Notes: generated by a model from the sequence alone, not told the origin. Counted from the first letter of the stretch, positions 1-6,915 are shown. The stretch: DNA of 12,712 nucleotides from Bacteroidales bacterium (GCA_003520925.1 DOTV01000109.1:6288-18999); one strand, 5' to 3'. Translations and numbers: made by a program.

Positions 1-200
1 GATTCCCTTAACTGTGAAGCAGCTGTATTGAACCGTGGATTACTGCTTCTTACAGGTAGGGACTTTAAGATTCCCTTCGACCAGAAATCAGCCACACATT
101 CTTCAACCGGTTCATACATCACCATACTTCCTGCAAAGTAAAGAAGCATATTATAGCCTTTAAGCAGAGTATTCTGGTTCTTGTTTTCGCTCATATTCAT
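1..200 (-). CDS. 5' part of an unidentified gene; possibly a TorD/DmsD-type chaperone
   Basis: Reading the minus strand from the ATG at 200 gives 66 open codons that run off the left edge. The protein begins MNMSENKNQN and continues with a helical-looking segment (LLKGYNMLLYFAGSMVMYEP), then DFWSKGILKSLPV. A second in-frame ATG at 194 (MSENK) could also be the start. There is no signal peptide and no obvious catalytic motif. The pattern of a short helical N-terminus, an aromatic/Leu-rich 'LLYFAG' helix and 'EP.EE...DFW..G.L..LPV' faintly recalls all-helical TorD/DmsD/NarJ chaperones for molybdoenzymes, but this is a guess from general look only. It lies downstream of the oxoamine synthase on the same strand, separated by 294 bases holding a palindromic element, so it is probably a separate transcription unit. 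Confidence 0.6.
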   Translation of the reverse strand, partial: MNMSENKNQNTLLKGYNMLLYFAGSMVMYEPVEECVADFWSKGILKSLPVRSSNPRFNTAASQLRE

Positions 201-320
201 TTCTGATCAAAGAGATAAAATATTTTCAGGGTAATCAGGAAAAAAGAATTGAAAGCAGTATAACCGATGGAAATAAAAATTGTTCAAACTTTATTAAGTC
301 TTTTATACTGAAATAAAAAA

Positions 321-472
321 GAGGCTGTCATAAAAGCCCTCTGTGGGCCTCTGTGTATACTCAGTTATCTCTGTGTAAGTTCTTAATATACTTATTACGC
401 ATAGTGCCACTGAGAATGCACAGAGAGCCACAGAGAAAATATGAATGAAGTTTCAAGCTTTTAGACAGCCTC
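321..472. repeat. MITE-like inverted-repeat element with nested CTCTGTG/CACAGAG arms
   Basis: The outer arms are AGGCTGTCATAAAAG at 322-336 and CTTTTAGACAGCCT at 458-471. These are reverse complements apart from one extra base; GAGGCTGTC/GACAGCCTC alone match perfectly at 321-329 and 464-472. Nested inside are CTCTGTGGGCCTCTGTGTA (339-357) and its imperfect reverse complement (417-435), with 16 of 19 positions matching. The core contains no coding frame of note. Size, nested symmetry and intergenic position fit a MITE or a large REP-type palindrome. No clear target-site duplication is visible. The element fills most of the 294-base gap between two minus-strand genes, so it could also act as a transcription terminator for the oxoamine synthase gene. 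Confidence 0.7.
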
Positions 473-494
473 CTTATATAAAACAGGATCTTTT

Positions 495-1739
495 CTATTT
501 GGTAAAATCAGCTATTTCATGAGGATATTCGTCGTTGTCAATTTTCCTCTTGATTTCTCCGAAAGCCTTAACCGTATAAGCAACATCTTCGAGTGAGTGA
601 ACAGCAGTTGGTATGAGACGCAGCATTACAACATCCCTGGGCACAACCGGATATATTACAACTGAACAGAAAATATTATAATTTTCCCTCAGATCATAAA
701 TAAGCTGGGTAACCTGTGTTATTCCTCCTTTCATAAAGACAGGTGTTACAGGCGATTCAGTTCTTCCAAGGTCGAGACCTGCATCCTTTAAACCTTTCTG
801 CAGAGCCCTTACAATTGTCCATAGTTTTTCCCTGTATTCCGGATGAGCCTGGATGAGCTCAAGTCTTTTGATGGCCCCTAGAGTCATTGCCATTGGAAGC
901 GATTTCGCATAGATCTGTGAGCGGAGATTATACCGCAGATAGTTTATGACTTCTTTTTTGCTTGCCACGAAACCGCCTATTCCTGCCATGGACTTTGCAA
1001 AAGTCGCAAAATAAATATCAATCTTATCCTGAACTCCGAAATGCTCGCCTGTTCCCTTTCCATTGGCTCCCATTGTACCAAATCCATGAGCATCGTCAAT
1101 AAGCAACCGGAAACTATATTTGTCCTTCAAAGCAGCAATCTTGTCAAGCATGCCAAGGTCCCCGGCCATTCCAAAAACTCCTTCGGTAATAACAAGTATT
1201 CCGCCACCGGTATCTTCGGTAAGTTTGACAGCGTGCTGTATCTGCTTCTCGCAACTTTCAGGATTATTGTGCTGAAAAGCAAACCTCTTTCCTATGTGAA
1301 GTCTCATTCCATCCATAATGCAGGCATGCGATTCGGAATCATAAACAATAACATCATGCCTGTCGACAAGTGCATCAATAATGGATACCATACCCTGGTA
1401 ACCGAAATTCAGAAGGAACGCATCTTCCTTTCCTTCGAATTCTGCAGCCATTTTTTCAAATCTCTCGTGATTGGTCGTTTGTCCCGACATCATCCTGGCA
1501 CCCATCGGATATGCCAGTCCGTATTTTTCTGTATATTCAGCGTCGGCTTTCCTGATCTCAGGATTGTTTGCCAGGCCAAGATAATTATTAAGGCTCCATG
1601 TAAGAACCTCTTTGCCTCTGAATTTCATCCTGGAAGCTATCTCTCCCTCCAGCTTCGGGAACATAAAATAGCCGTGAGCCATATCGGAATACTGACCTAA
1701 TGCTCCTTTGTTTGATTTGATTTTGTCGAAAATATCCAT
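495..1739 (-). CDS. PLP-dependent alpha-oxoamine synthase (serine palmitoyltransferase / cysteate acyltransferase class)
   Basis: A 414-residue fold-type I PLP enzyme of the KBL/SPT/ALAS/AONS family, which condenses an amino acid with an acyl thioester, with decarboxylation. Visible motifs are DSESHACIMDG (His138, expected to stack on PLP), the DDAHGFG aspartate/histidine pair (Asp215, Asp216, His218), the Schiff-base lysine Lys249 in TFAKSMAGIGG, and Arg374 in the LRLIPTA region, likely contacting the substrate carboxylate. The length is normal for the family. There is no signal peptide, so it is cytosolic. The N-terminus with YFMFPKLEGE resembles, from memory, a Bacteroidota-specific branch that includes the Flavobacterium enzyme making the sulfonolipid base capnine from cysteate. 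Serine palmitoyltransferase (sphingoid base) is the main alternative; glycine C-acetyltransferase is less likely. The start at 1739 gives the expected family N-terminus. The gene is divergent from bamD. Family call is firm, substrate is inferred. Confidence 0.85.
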   Translation of the reverse strand: MDIFDKIKSNKGALGQYSDMAHGYFMFPKLEGEIASRMKFRGKEVLTWSLNNYLGLANNPEIRKADAEYTEKYGLAYPMGARMMSGQTTNHERFEKMAAEFEGKEDAFLLNFGYQGMVSIIDALVDRHDVIVYDSESHACIMDGMRLHIGKRFAFQHNNPESCEKQIQHAVKLTEDTGGGILVITEGVFGMAGDLGMLDKIAALKDKYSFRLLIDDAHGFGTMGANGKGTGEHFGVQDKIDIYFATFAKSMAGIGGFVASKKEVINYLRYNLRSQIYAKSLPMAMTLGAIKRLELIQAHPEYREKLWTIVRALQKGLKDAGLDLGRTESPVTPVFMKGGITQVTQLIYDLRENYNIFCSVVIYPVVPRDVVMLRLIPTAVHSLEDVAYTVKAFGEIKRKIDNDEYPHEIADFTK

Positions 1740-1766
1740 AGTTTAGATGGTTTTTAAAAATTTGCA

Positions 1767-1774
1767 CAAATTTA
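1767..1774 (-). promoter_or_regulatory. Candidate -7 box for the oxoamine synthase gene
   Basis: The minus strand reads TAAATTTG here, matching the Bacteroidota -7 consensus TAnnTTTG, about 28 bases upstream of the ATG at 1739. No good TTTG -33 element is seen at the usual spacing, so the call rests on one box. Confidence 0.4.
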
Positions 1775-1871
1775 AGCATTTAGGAACACCCGTTAATACT
1801 GTTTTATACCTAATTTGTTAAACTAATAGTTAAATATTAGGGTTACATATCTTAGTTCAAAAAAAAAGCTG

Positions 1872-1879
1872 TACTTTTG
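1872..1879 (+). promoter_or_regulatory. Candidate -7 box driving the bamD cluster
   Basis: TACTTTTG followed by C is an exact TAnnTTTG match. The upstream -33 element is weak (TTAG at 1852-1855, with a short spacer). The box ends only 14 bases before the bamD ATG at 1894, so transcription would start a few bases from the start codon and leave a very short leader. It would serve the whole bamD-rpoZ-coaBC-porD-recN cluster. Confidence 0.5.
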
Positions 1880-1893
1880 CGCAACATTTTTTT

Positions 1894-2715
1894 ATGAGAG
1901 TCAGGCTTTACATAATACTTTTAATTTCAATACTTGTCAGCTCATGCGGGGAATACGAAAAACTCCTGAAGAGCAGCGACTATGATCTCAAGAAAGCTAA
2001 GGCCAGAGAGTATTTTGAGGCAAAGCAATATGTGCGGGCTTCTGAATTGTTTGGTCAGGTCATTCCGCGGTTCAGGGCCACAGAGGAAGCTGAAGAACTT
2101 AACTGGCTTAATGCACAGAGCTTTTATGGCATGAAACAATACGACATGGCCGGATCATATTTCAAATCCCTTGTCGAACAATATCCATTCGGGAAGTATG
2201 CTGAAGAAGCAACTTTCCTGGCTGCAAAATGCGATTATAATATCTCTCCCAGAGCAGAGCTTGATCAGGAAAGTTCAAGAAATGCAATTGAAGGGTTCAA
2301 TGTATTTATAAACAGGTTCGGGAACAGTCCTAAGGTAGAGGAGGCTAAGGGTTATATCAGAACTTTGCAGGACAGGCTTGTTGAAAAGTCATACCTTAAC
2401 GCAAGGCTTTATTACAATATGAAAGAGTATAAAGCTGCAATTACTGCTTTGTCAAACAGCCTTAAAGAGTACTCTGACTCCAGGTACCGTGAGGAGATGA
2501 TGTTTCTCAAGCTCAATTCACTCTTCGTTTATGCTGAGAAAAGCATTGCCAACAAGCAAAAGGAGAGATACCAGGCAACACTTGATGAATATTTCTCGTT
2601 TATGGAGGAGTTTCCTGATGGGAAATATTCAAAAGAGGTAAAAAAGATATATGACGATACCGCAAAGTTCCTTAAAATTGAAAGCACAGCTAATCTAGTT
2701 AATACAAGTAAATAA
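1894..2715 (+). CDS. bamD: Outer membrane assembly lipoprotein BamD
   Basis: A 273-residue lipoprotein with helical TPR-like repeats, matching BamD of the Bam complex, which helps BamA insert beta-barrel proteins into the outer membrane. The N-terminus MRVRLYIILLISILVSS precedes a lipobox cysteine (Cys18, LVSSC), so signal peptidase II cleavage and lipidation are expected, and the start at 1894 is required to keep this signal. Helical-pair repeats follow, for example AREYFEAKQYVRASELF (about 38-53), LNAQSFYGMKQYDMAGSYF (about 72-90) and a later pair near 170-190 (YYNMKEYKAAITALSNSL). The length is slightly above E. coli BamD, as usual for Bacteroidota. It is the first gene of a tight cluster; rpoZ starts 2 bases after its stop codon. 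Confidence 0.92.
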   Translation: MRVRLYIILLISILVSSCGEYEKLLKSSDYDLKKAKAREYFEAKQYVRASELFGQVIPRFRATEEAEELNWLNAQSFYGMKQYDMAGSYFKSLVEQYPFGKYAEEATFLAAKCDYNISPRAELDQESSRNAIEGFNVFINRFGNSPKVEEAKGYIRTLQDRLVEKSYLNARLYYNMKEYKAAITALSNSLKEYSDSRYREEMMFLKLNSLFVYAEKSIANKQKERYQATLDEYFSFMEEFPDGKYSKEVKKIYDDTAKFLKIESTANLVNTSK

Positions 2716-2717
2716 GT

Positions 2718-3056
2718 ATGGATTATAGAAAATCAATAGCCCCAACAACAACAGTAACACGTAATATGGAACTGTTGACTAAAGATACCGGAAATGTTTA
2801 TGAGACAGTTATAATTGTCTCAAGAAGAGCTAATCAGATTTCTGTTGAAATGAAGCAGGAACTCAATAAAAAGCTTGAGGAGTTTGCTTCATTTACCGAT
2901 AATCTTGAAGAAGTTTTTGAAAACCGTGAGCAGATCGAGATATCCAAATTCTATGAAAAACTTCCCAAGCCGACCCTTATTGCTCTTCAGGAGCTTGAGG
3001 AAGGAAAAATATTCTACCGTAATCCTGATACTGTTGCGGGGAAAAGCAAAATCTAG
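2718..3056 (+). CDS. rpoZ: RNA polymerase omega subunit, Bacteroidota type
   Basis: A 112-residue protein. The segment NVYETVIIVSRRANQIS followed by EMKQELNKKLEEFAS is the conserved omega core in Bacteroidota form: the family's N..YE...I...RA.QI pattern, then a charged helix. Omega binds the beta-prime subunit and aids RNA polymerase assembly. The C-terminal part (FYEKLPKPTLIALQELEEGKIFYR) ends with the helical 'AL.E...GKI' segment often seen in omega proteins. The start codon is 2 bases after the bamD stop and the stop is 6 bases before coaBC, so it is almost certainly co-transcribed and translationally coupled. The position between bamD and coaBC is the usual one in this phylum, which supports the call. 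Confidence 0.88.
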   Translation: MDYRKSIAPTTTVTRNMELLTKDTGNVYETVIIVSRRANQISVEMKQELNKKLEEFASFTDNLEEVFENREQIEISKFYEKLPKPTLIALQELEEGKIFYRNPDTVAGKSKI

Positions 3057-3062
3057 CAATTA

Positions 3063-3626
3063 ATGCTGAAAGGGAAAAAAATTCTTATCGGAGTTACCGG
3101 TGGCATTGCAGCTTATAAGATTGCTACCGTTGTCCGGCTTCTTATCCAGGAGGGATGTGAAGTTAAAGTGATCATGACGCAGCATGCCAAAGAGTTTATA
3201 ACACCGCTTACCCTTGCAACTTTATCCCGAAATCCTGTTTTGACTGAATTCTTTAGTCCTGAAAACGGTAGTTGGAACAGTCATGTCGACCTTGGAATAT
3301 GGGCCGATCTTTTTCTCATTGCACCTGCAACTGCCAATACAATCTCCAAAATGGCAAACGGTATTGCAGATAATCTTTTACTCACGACGTGGTTATCAGC
3401 ACGCTGTCCGGTTTTTGTCGCCCCATCAATGGATATGGACATGCTGGGACACAAAGCTGTAAGGAAGAATATCGATACGCTTAAATCATTTGGAAACCAC
3501 ATTCTTGATGCTCCTTCCGGAGAACTTGCAAGCGGTCTTACCGGAAAAGGGAGGATGTCAGAGCCCGATGATATAGTAAAGGAGATCAAAGCCTTCTTCT
3601 CAAAAAAAAAAATTATAAGCCTCTGA
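3063..3626 (+). CDS. coaBC: CoaC half of CoaBC (phosphopantothenoylcysteine decarboxylase), ended early by a frameshift
   Basis: The 187-residue frame covers the flavoprotein domain of CoaBC, which decarboxylates phosphopantothenoylcysteine to phosphopantetheine in CoA synthesis. Visible motifs are the FMN-binding start ILIGVTGGIAAYK, the active-site histidine (His74, SHVDLG), APATANTISKMANGIADNLL, the PxMNxxMW-equivalent region PSMDMDML (121-128) and the substrate flap SGELASGLTGKGRM (152-165). Relative to E. coli, the Asn of PxMN is Asp124 and the flap Cys (Cys158 in E. coli) is Ser157. After residue 183 the frame enters an eleven-A run and continues as IISL then TGA, whereas the frame one base back continues straight into CoaB. 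This half is therefore the front of a fused gene, not a complete stand-alone protein. Start 3063 lies 6 bases after rpoZ. Confidence 0.88.
   Translation: MLKGKKILIGVTGGIAAYKIATVVRLLIQEGCEVKVIMTQHAKEFITPLTLATLSRNPVLTEFFSPENGSWNSHVDLGIWADLFLIAPATANTISKMANGIADNLLLTTWLSARCPVFVAPSMDMDMLGHKAVRKNIDTLKSFGNHILDAPSGELASGLTGKGRMSEPDDIVKEIKAFFSKKKIISL
3602..3612 (+). other. A11 homopolymer at the coaC/coaB frame change (slippage site or indel)
   Basis: Eleven consecutive A residues follow TC. In the CoaC frame the codons are TCA AAA AAA AAA ATT and the frame stops at 3624-3626. The CoaB frame is -1 relative to it. One extra A (12) or two fewer (9) in the DNA or RNA would restore a single frame reading S-K-K-K-N-Y-K-P-L-T-G-K. 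The run also contains A_AAA_AAA in the correct phase for -1 ribosomal slippage. It could equally be a homopolymer sequencing or assembly error. Confidence 0.8.
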
Positions 3627-4267
3627 CAGGTAAGCGACTGCTTATTAATGCAGGCCCTACCATCGAACAGATAGATCCTGTTCGTTTTATCAGCAATTAT
3701 TCTTCAGGTAAAATGGGTATCGCACTCGCTGATACTGCCGCAGATTACGGAGCTGAGGTCGATCTGGTGCTTGGACCGGTTAACAGGCTTCCGAAAAACA
3801 GTTCCGTCAACATAATAAATGTTATTTCAGCTGAATCGATGGCTGCTGAATGCATCGCCAGGTTCCCTGGAAGCGATATTGCAATACTTGCAGCAGCAGT
3901 GGCTGACTTCACACCTGAAAAAGCAGAGGACAGAAAGATAAAAAGGTCCATGAATGACATGATCCTTAAGCTGAGACCTACCAGAGATATTGCAGAAATA
4001 TTGGGAAGGATGAAGAAGAATTCTCAGATACTTGCTGGTTTTGCACTGGAGACAAATAACGAAACTGCAAATGCAACAGCAAAGCTTATACGCAAAAATC
4101 TTGACCTGATTGTCCTGAATTCAATGCGAGATAAGGGAGCAGGGTTCGGCTATGATACCAACAGGATAACTATAATTGACAGGAACAATATTATTAATAA
4201 ATTTGAGTTGAAATCAAAGGAAGAGGCGGCACGGGATATTCTGGATAAAATAGTGTCAATGATTTAA
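3611..4267 (+). CDS. coaBC: CoaB half of CoaBC (phosphopantothenate-cysteine ligase), in the -1 frame
   Basis: The domain begins just after the A-run, with LTGKRLLINAGPTIEQIDPVR, then FISNYSSGKMG, AAAVADF, the RKIKR lysine region (matching Lys289 of E. coli), AGFALETNN and RKNLDLIVLN. These are the signatures of CoaB, which activates phosphopantothenate with a nucleotide triphosphate (CTP in most bacteria) and joins it to cysteine. The first ATG in this frame is at 3713, the Met of SSGKM. Starting there would drop the AGPT nucleotide loop and the Asn of ISN (E. coli Asn210), both needed for activity. No ATG, GTG or TTG lies between the upstream in-frame TGA (about 3566) and 3713. The domain is thus intact but can only be made properly by joining to CoaC; the joined product would be about 401 residues (E. 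coli 406). Confidence 0.88.
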   Translation, partial: NYKPLTGKRLLINAGPTIEQIDPVRFISNYSSGKMGIALADTAADYGAEVDLVLGPVNRLPKNSSVNIINVISAESMAAECIARFPGSDIAILAAAVADFTPEKAEDRKIKRSMNDMILKLRPTRDIAEILGRMKKNSQILAGFALETNNETANATAKLIRKNLDLIVLNSMRDKGAGFGYDTNRITIIDRNNIINKFELKSKEEAARDILDKIVSMI

Positions 4268-4278
4268 ATGAAGCCTTA

Positions 4279-5205
4279 ATGCGATTGAATAAGTTATTAA
4301 AGTACTTTTTTCTGATTATCCTGATTTACGGAGCTGAAGTGCTTTATTCCCAGGAGCTGAACTGTAATGTTCAGGTCTCTGCCCAGAAGATTCAGGGATC
4401 CAACCGGCAGGTTTTTGAATCAATGCAGCGTGATATCTATGAGTTCATGAACAACACCGTCTGGACTAATCATGTTTTCAGCTATGCCGAAAGAATCGAG
4501 TGCAGCATAATTATCAACCTTACCGATCAGTTTTCGGCAGATGAATTCAGGGGAACAATACAGGTTCAGCTGAAGCGCCCGATATTCAACACTACCTACA
4601 ATTCGACGATGTTGAATTTTATGGATAACAATTTTCAGTTCAGGTATGTCGAATTCCAGCCTCTTGAATTTGACCCGAACTCCTACCGGTCTAGTCTTGT
4701 GTCAGTTCTTGGCTATTATGCATATATGATAATTGGATTTGATTATGATTCTTTTTCCACTCTGGGAGGCACAGAGTTCTTCCAGGTTGCTGAAAAAATA
4801 GTAACAAATGCCCAGAATGCATCTGAACCCGGCTGGAAACCATACGACGGATCAAGAAACAAAAACAGGTACTGGCTTGTAAAAAATACACTCGATAAGG
4901 AATATGAAGGAGTGAGGAGGTTCATTCACGAATATAATATCAATGGCCTCGACAAAATGGAATCAAGAACAACTGAAGCAAGAACAAGTATTGCTGAGAG
5001 CCTTAAGCTCCTTTTAGAGGTTTACAGGGCAAAACCTGACCCATATATGTATCTTCTTCAGGTTATTCTGGAATCGAAGACTGATGAACTGGTTAATATT
5101 TTTTCTGAGGCATTTCCGGAGGAGAAAAGCCGTGTCATGCAAATTCTGATTGAGATTGATCCGGGAAACAAGTCTAAATATGAAAAGATAACCGCCGCCA
5201 AATAA
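4279..5205 (+). CDS. porD: DUF4835 / type IX secretion-associated protein PorD
   Basis: A 308-residue exported protein with an N-terminal signal (MRLNKLLKYFFLIILIYGAEVLYS, likely cut near YSQ). The mature start QELNCNVQVSAQKIQGSN, followed by FESMQRDIYEFMNNTVWTN and NFQFRYVEFQPLEFDPNSYRSSLVSVLGYYAYMIIGFD, is typical of the Bacteroidota family DUF4835, annotated as the Por (type IX) secretion component PorD. GGTEFFQVAEKI and the C-terminal IDPGNKSKYEKI are also family-like. The molecular role of PorD is poorly defined; a periplasmic or outer-membrane-associated location is inferred from the signal peptide. The start ATG overlaps the TAA of a 3-codon mini-frame (4268-4279) that begins directly after the coaB stop. 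Position between coaBC and recN is the usual family context. Confidence 0.82.
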   Translation: MRLNKLLKYFFLIILIYGAEVLYSQELNCNVQVSAQKIQGSNRQVFESMQRDIYEFMNNTVWTNHVFSYAERIECSIIINLTDQFSADEFRGTIQVQLKRPIFNTTYNSTMLNFMDNNFQFRYVEFQPLEFDPNSYRSSLVSVLGYYAYMIIGFDYDSFSTLGGTEFFQVAEKIVTNAQNASEPGWKPYDGSRNKNRYWLVKNTLDKEYEGVRRFIHEYNINGLDKMESRTTEARTSIAESLKLLLEVYRAKPDPYMYLLQVILESKTDELVNIFSEAFPEEKSRVMQILIEIDPGNKSKYEKITAAK

Positions 5206-5220
5206 CTATATTTCCCGGCT

Positions 5221-6885
5221 ATGCTTGTAAAACTTACCGTTCATAATTATGCACTCATTAAAGAACTGGACCTTTCTCTCGGGAACGGACTGACAATTAT
5301 AACAGGTGAGACTGGTGCCGGTAAATCAATACTCCTTGGTGCTCTCTCCCTTATTCTGGGATCAAGGGCAGATTCAGCCGTACTTCTTGACAAGAGTGAA
5401 AAATGTATTGTGGAAGGTACATTTAAGATTGAGGAGTATGATCTTGAGGATTTCTTTGCAAATAATGACCTTGACTTCGGAAGCCATGCTATCCTCAGAC
5501 GTGAAATCAATACTGCCGGAAAATCAAGAGCTTTTATCAACGACACACCGGTAACTGTCAACCTTTTAAAAGAGCTCGGCGAAAGACTTATTGATATTCA
5601 CTCCCAGCACCAGGTTCTTATGCTGAACGATAATGCTTTTCAGCTAAATATTATCGACTCTTTCGCAGGTACCAGTGAGATCCGGAATAACTACAAAAGT
5701 CTGTTTAATGATTTCAAAAAGCATCAGAAAGAATATGTTGAACTGAAAGACAAATCGGACAGGAATAAGGCGGACCTCGAATATTTTAAGTTTAACCTGA
5801 GCCAGCTTGAAGAGGCAAAGCTCCGGAAAGGAGAACAGGAAGAGCTTGAGAAGGAGCAGGAGCTTCTCGAGCATGCCGAGGAGATTAAACTTGCTCTCAA
5901 AAATGTTTCAGAGCTTTTTTCGGGAGACAATAACTCATTGCTGGCTATGTTAAGGGAGGCAAAAACAATAATTGACAGGATCAACCCTTTTCTGCCTGCT
6001 GACCTTAACTTTCCCTCACGTATAAACTCTGTGCTAATAGAACTTGATGATCTGGCAAATGAAATTGAAAAAATTGAAAGGGATACTGAAGCCGACCCGG
6101 TCCGGCTTGAAAGGATCAACGACCGGCTCGATGATCTTTATTTGCTGATTCAGAAGCACAGACTTAAGAATCTGGATGAGTTGATTCTTAAAAAGGCTGA
6201 AATTGAGAACATAATAAAGTCAATCGAAACAAGTGACGATAGACTTACTGAACTTTCGGAACTTCTGAAAACTTCAACTGTTTCCCTTACAACTTCTGGC
6301 CGTGAAATATCGGTGAAGAGGAGAGCTGCACTCCCTGAAATTGAGTCTAAAATCACGGATATTCTTAAGCAGCTTGGCATGCCAAACGCAAGATTTGGAA
6401 TTTCATTGACGGGAACAAATGATTTTACTTCTTCAGGTATTGATACTGCTGATTTCCTTTTTTCAGCGAATAAGCAGACTAACCCTGAGAATATTGCCAG
6501 AATTGCTTCAGGAGGCGAATTGTCGAGAGTGATGCTTAGCCTTAAATCGTTGCAGACAAGAAGTAAGAATCTGCCAACAATCATTTTTGATGAGATTGAT
6601 TCGGGAGTTTCAGGTGAAGTCGCCGACAAGGTGGGGAAAATTCTTTCGGTGATGGGAGAATATATGCAGGTTGTCAATATTACTCACCTTCCGCAGGTCG
6701 CATCAAGGGGGACATTCCACTACCATGTTTACAAGGAAGAGACAGGTGATTCAACAATTACGAGGATTAAATTGTTATCACCTGCGGAACGTATAAGGGA
6801 AGTGGCAAGGTTACTCAGCGGAAGTGAAGTTACTGAAACCGCTATAAAGAATGCGAAGGAGCTTTTAAAAGCTGGGAAAGGGTAA
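5221..6885 (+). CDS. recN: DNA repair protein RecN
   Basis: A 554-residue SMC-like ATPase acting in double-strand-break repair. The Walker A motif GETGAGKS is at 29-36 within the RecN-typical start LVKLTVHNYALIKELDLSL. The ABC signature ASGGELSR lies at 429-436, Walker B IIFDEIDSGVSG around 454-465 (Asp457, Glu458) and the H-loop at His489 (ITHLPQVAS). The middle (about 150-370) is rich in Glu, Lys and Leu, as expected for an interrupted antiparallel coiled coil that brings the two ATPase halves together. The length matches the family and all catalytic motifs are present. It starts 15 bases after porD and ends 30 bases before fabI, so it is probably part of the same transcript. No SOS-box-like site is evident upstream, although its spacing leaves little room for one. 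Confidence 0.95.
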   Translation: MLVKLTVHNYALIKELDLSLGNGLTIITGETGAGKSILLGALSLILGSRADSAVLLDKSEKCIVEGTFKIEEYDLEDFFANNDLDFGSHAILRREINTAGKSRAFINDTPVTVNLLKELGERLIDIHSQHQVLMLNDNAFQLNIIDSFAGTSEIRNNYKSLFNDFKKHQKEYVELKDKSDRNKADLEYFKFNLSQLEEAKLRKGEQEELEKEQELLEHAEEIKLALKNVSELFSGDNNSLLAMLREAKTIIDRINPFLPADLNFPSRINSVLIELDDLANEIEKIERDTEADPVRLERINDRLDDLYLLIQKHRLKNLDELILKKAEIENIIKSIETSDDRLTELSELLKTSTVSLTTSGREISVKRRAALPEIESKITDILKQLGMPNARFGISLTGTNDFTSSGIDTADFLFSANKQTNPENIARIASGGELSRVMLSLKSLQTRSKNLPTIIFDEIDSGVSGEVADKVGKILSVMGEYMQVVNITHLPQVASRGTFHYHVYKEETGDSTITRIKLLSPAERIREVARLLSGSEVTETAIKNAKELLKAGKG

Positions 6886-6915
6886 AAGATTTTTTAAATT
6901 GATAATTTATTATCT

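Noticed and set aside
1041..1700. 219-codon open frame antisense to the oxoamine synthase
   Set aside because: It lies wholly within a strongly conserved enzyme on the other strand. Its product is rich in Ser, His and Ile with no recognisable motif, as expected for a shadow frame.
3713..4267. A separate CoaB protein starting at ATG 3713
   Set aside because: This start would remove the AGPT nucleotide loop and the ISNYSSGK segment, both needed by CoaB. The domain is complete only when read from just after the A-run.
5206..5220. SOS-type operator upstream of recN
   Set aside because: Only 15 bases separate porD and recN, and no palindromic operator-like sequence is visible there.
6150..6677. 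175-codon antisense frame inside recN
   Set aside because: The recN reading over the same bases carries the ABC signature and Walker B motif; the antisense product is a Ser/Leu-rich shadow.
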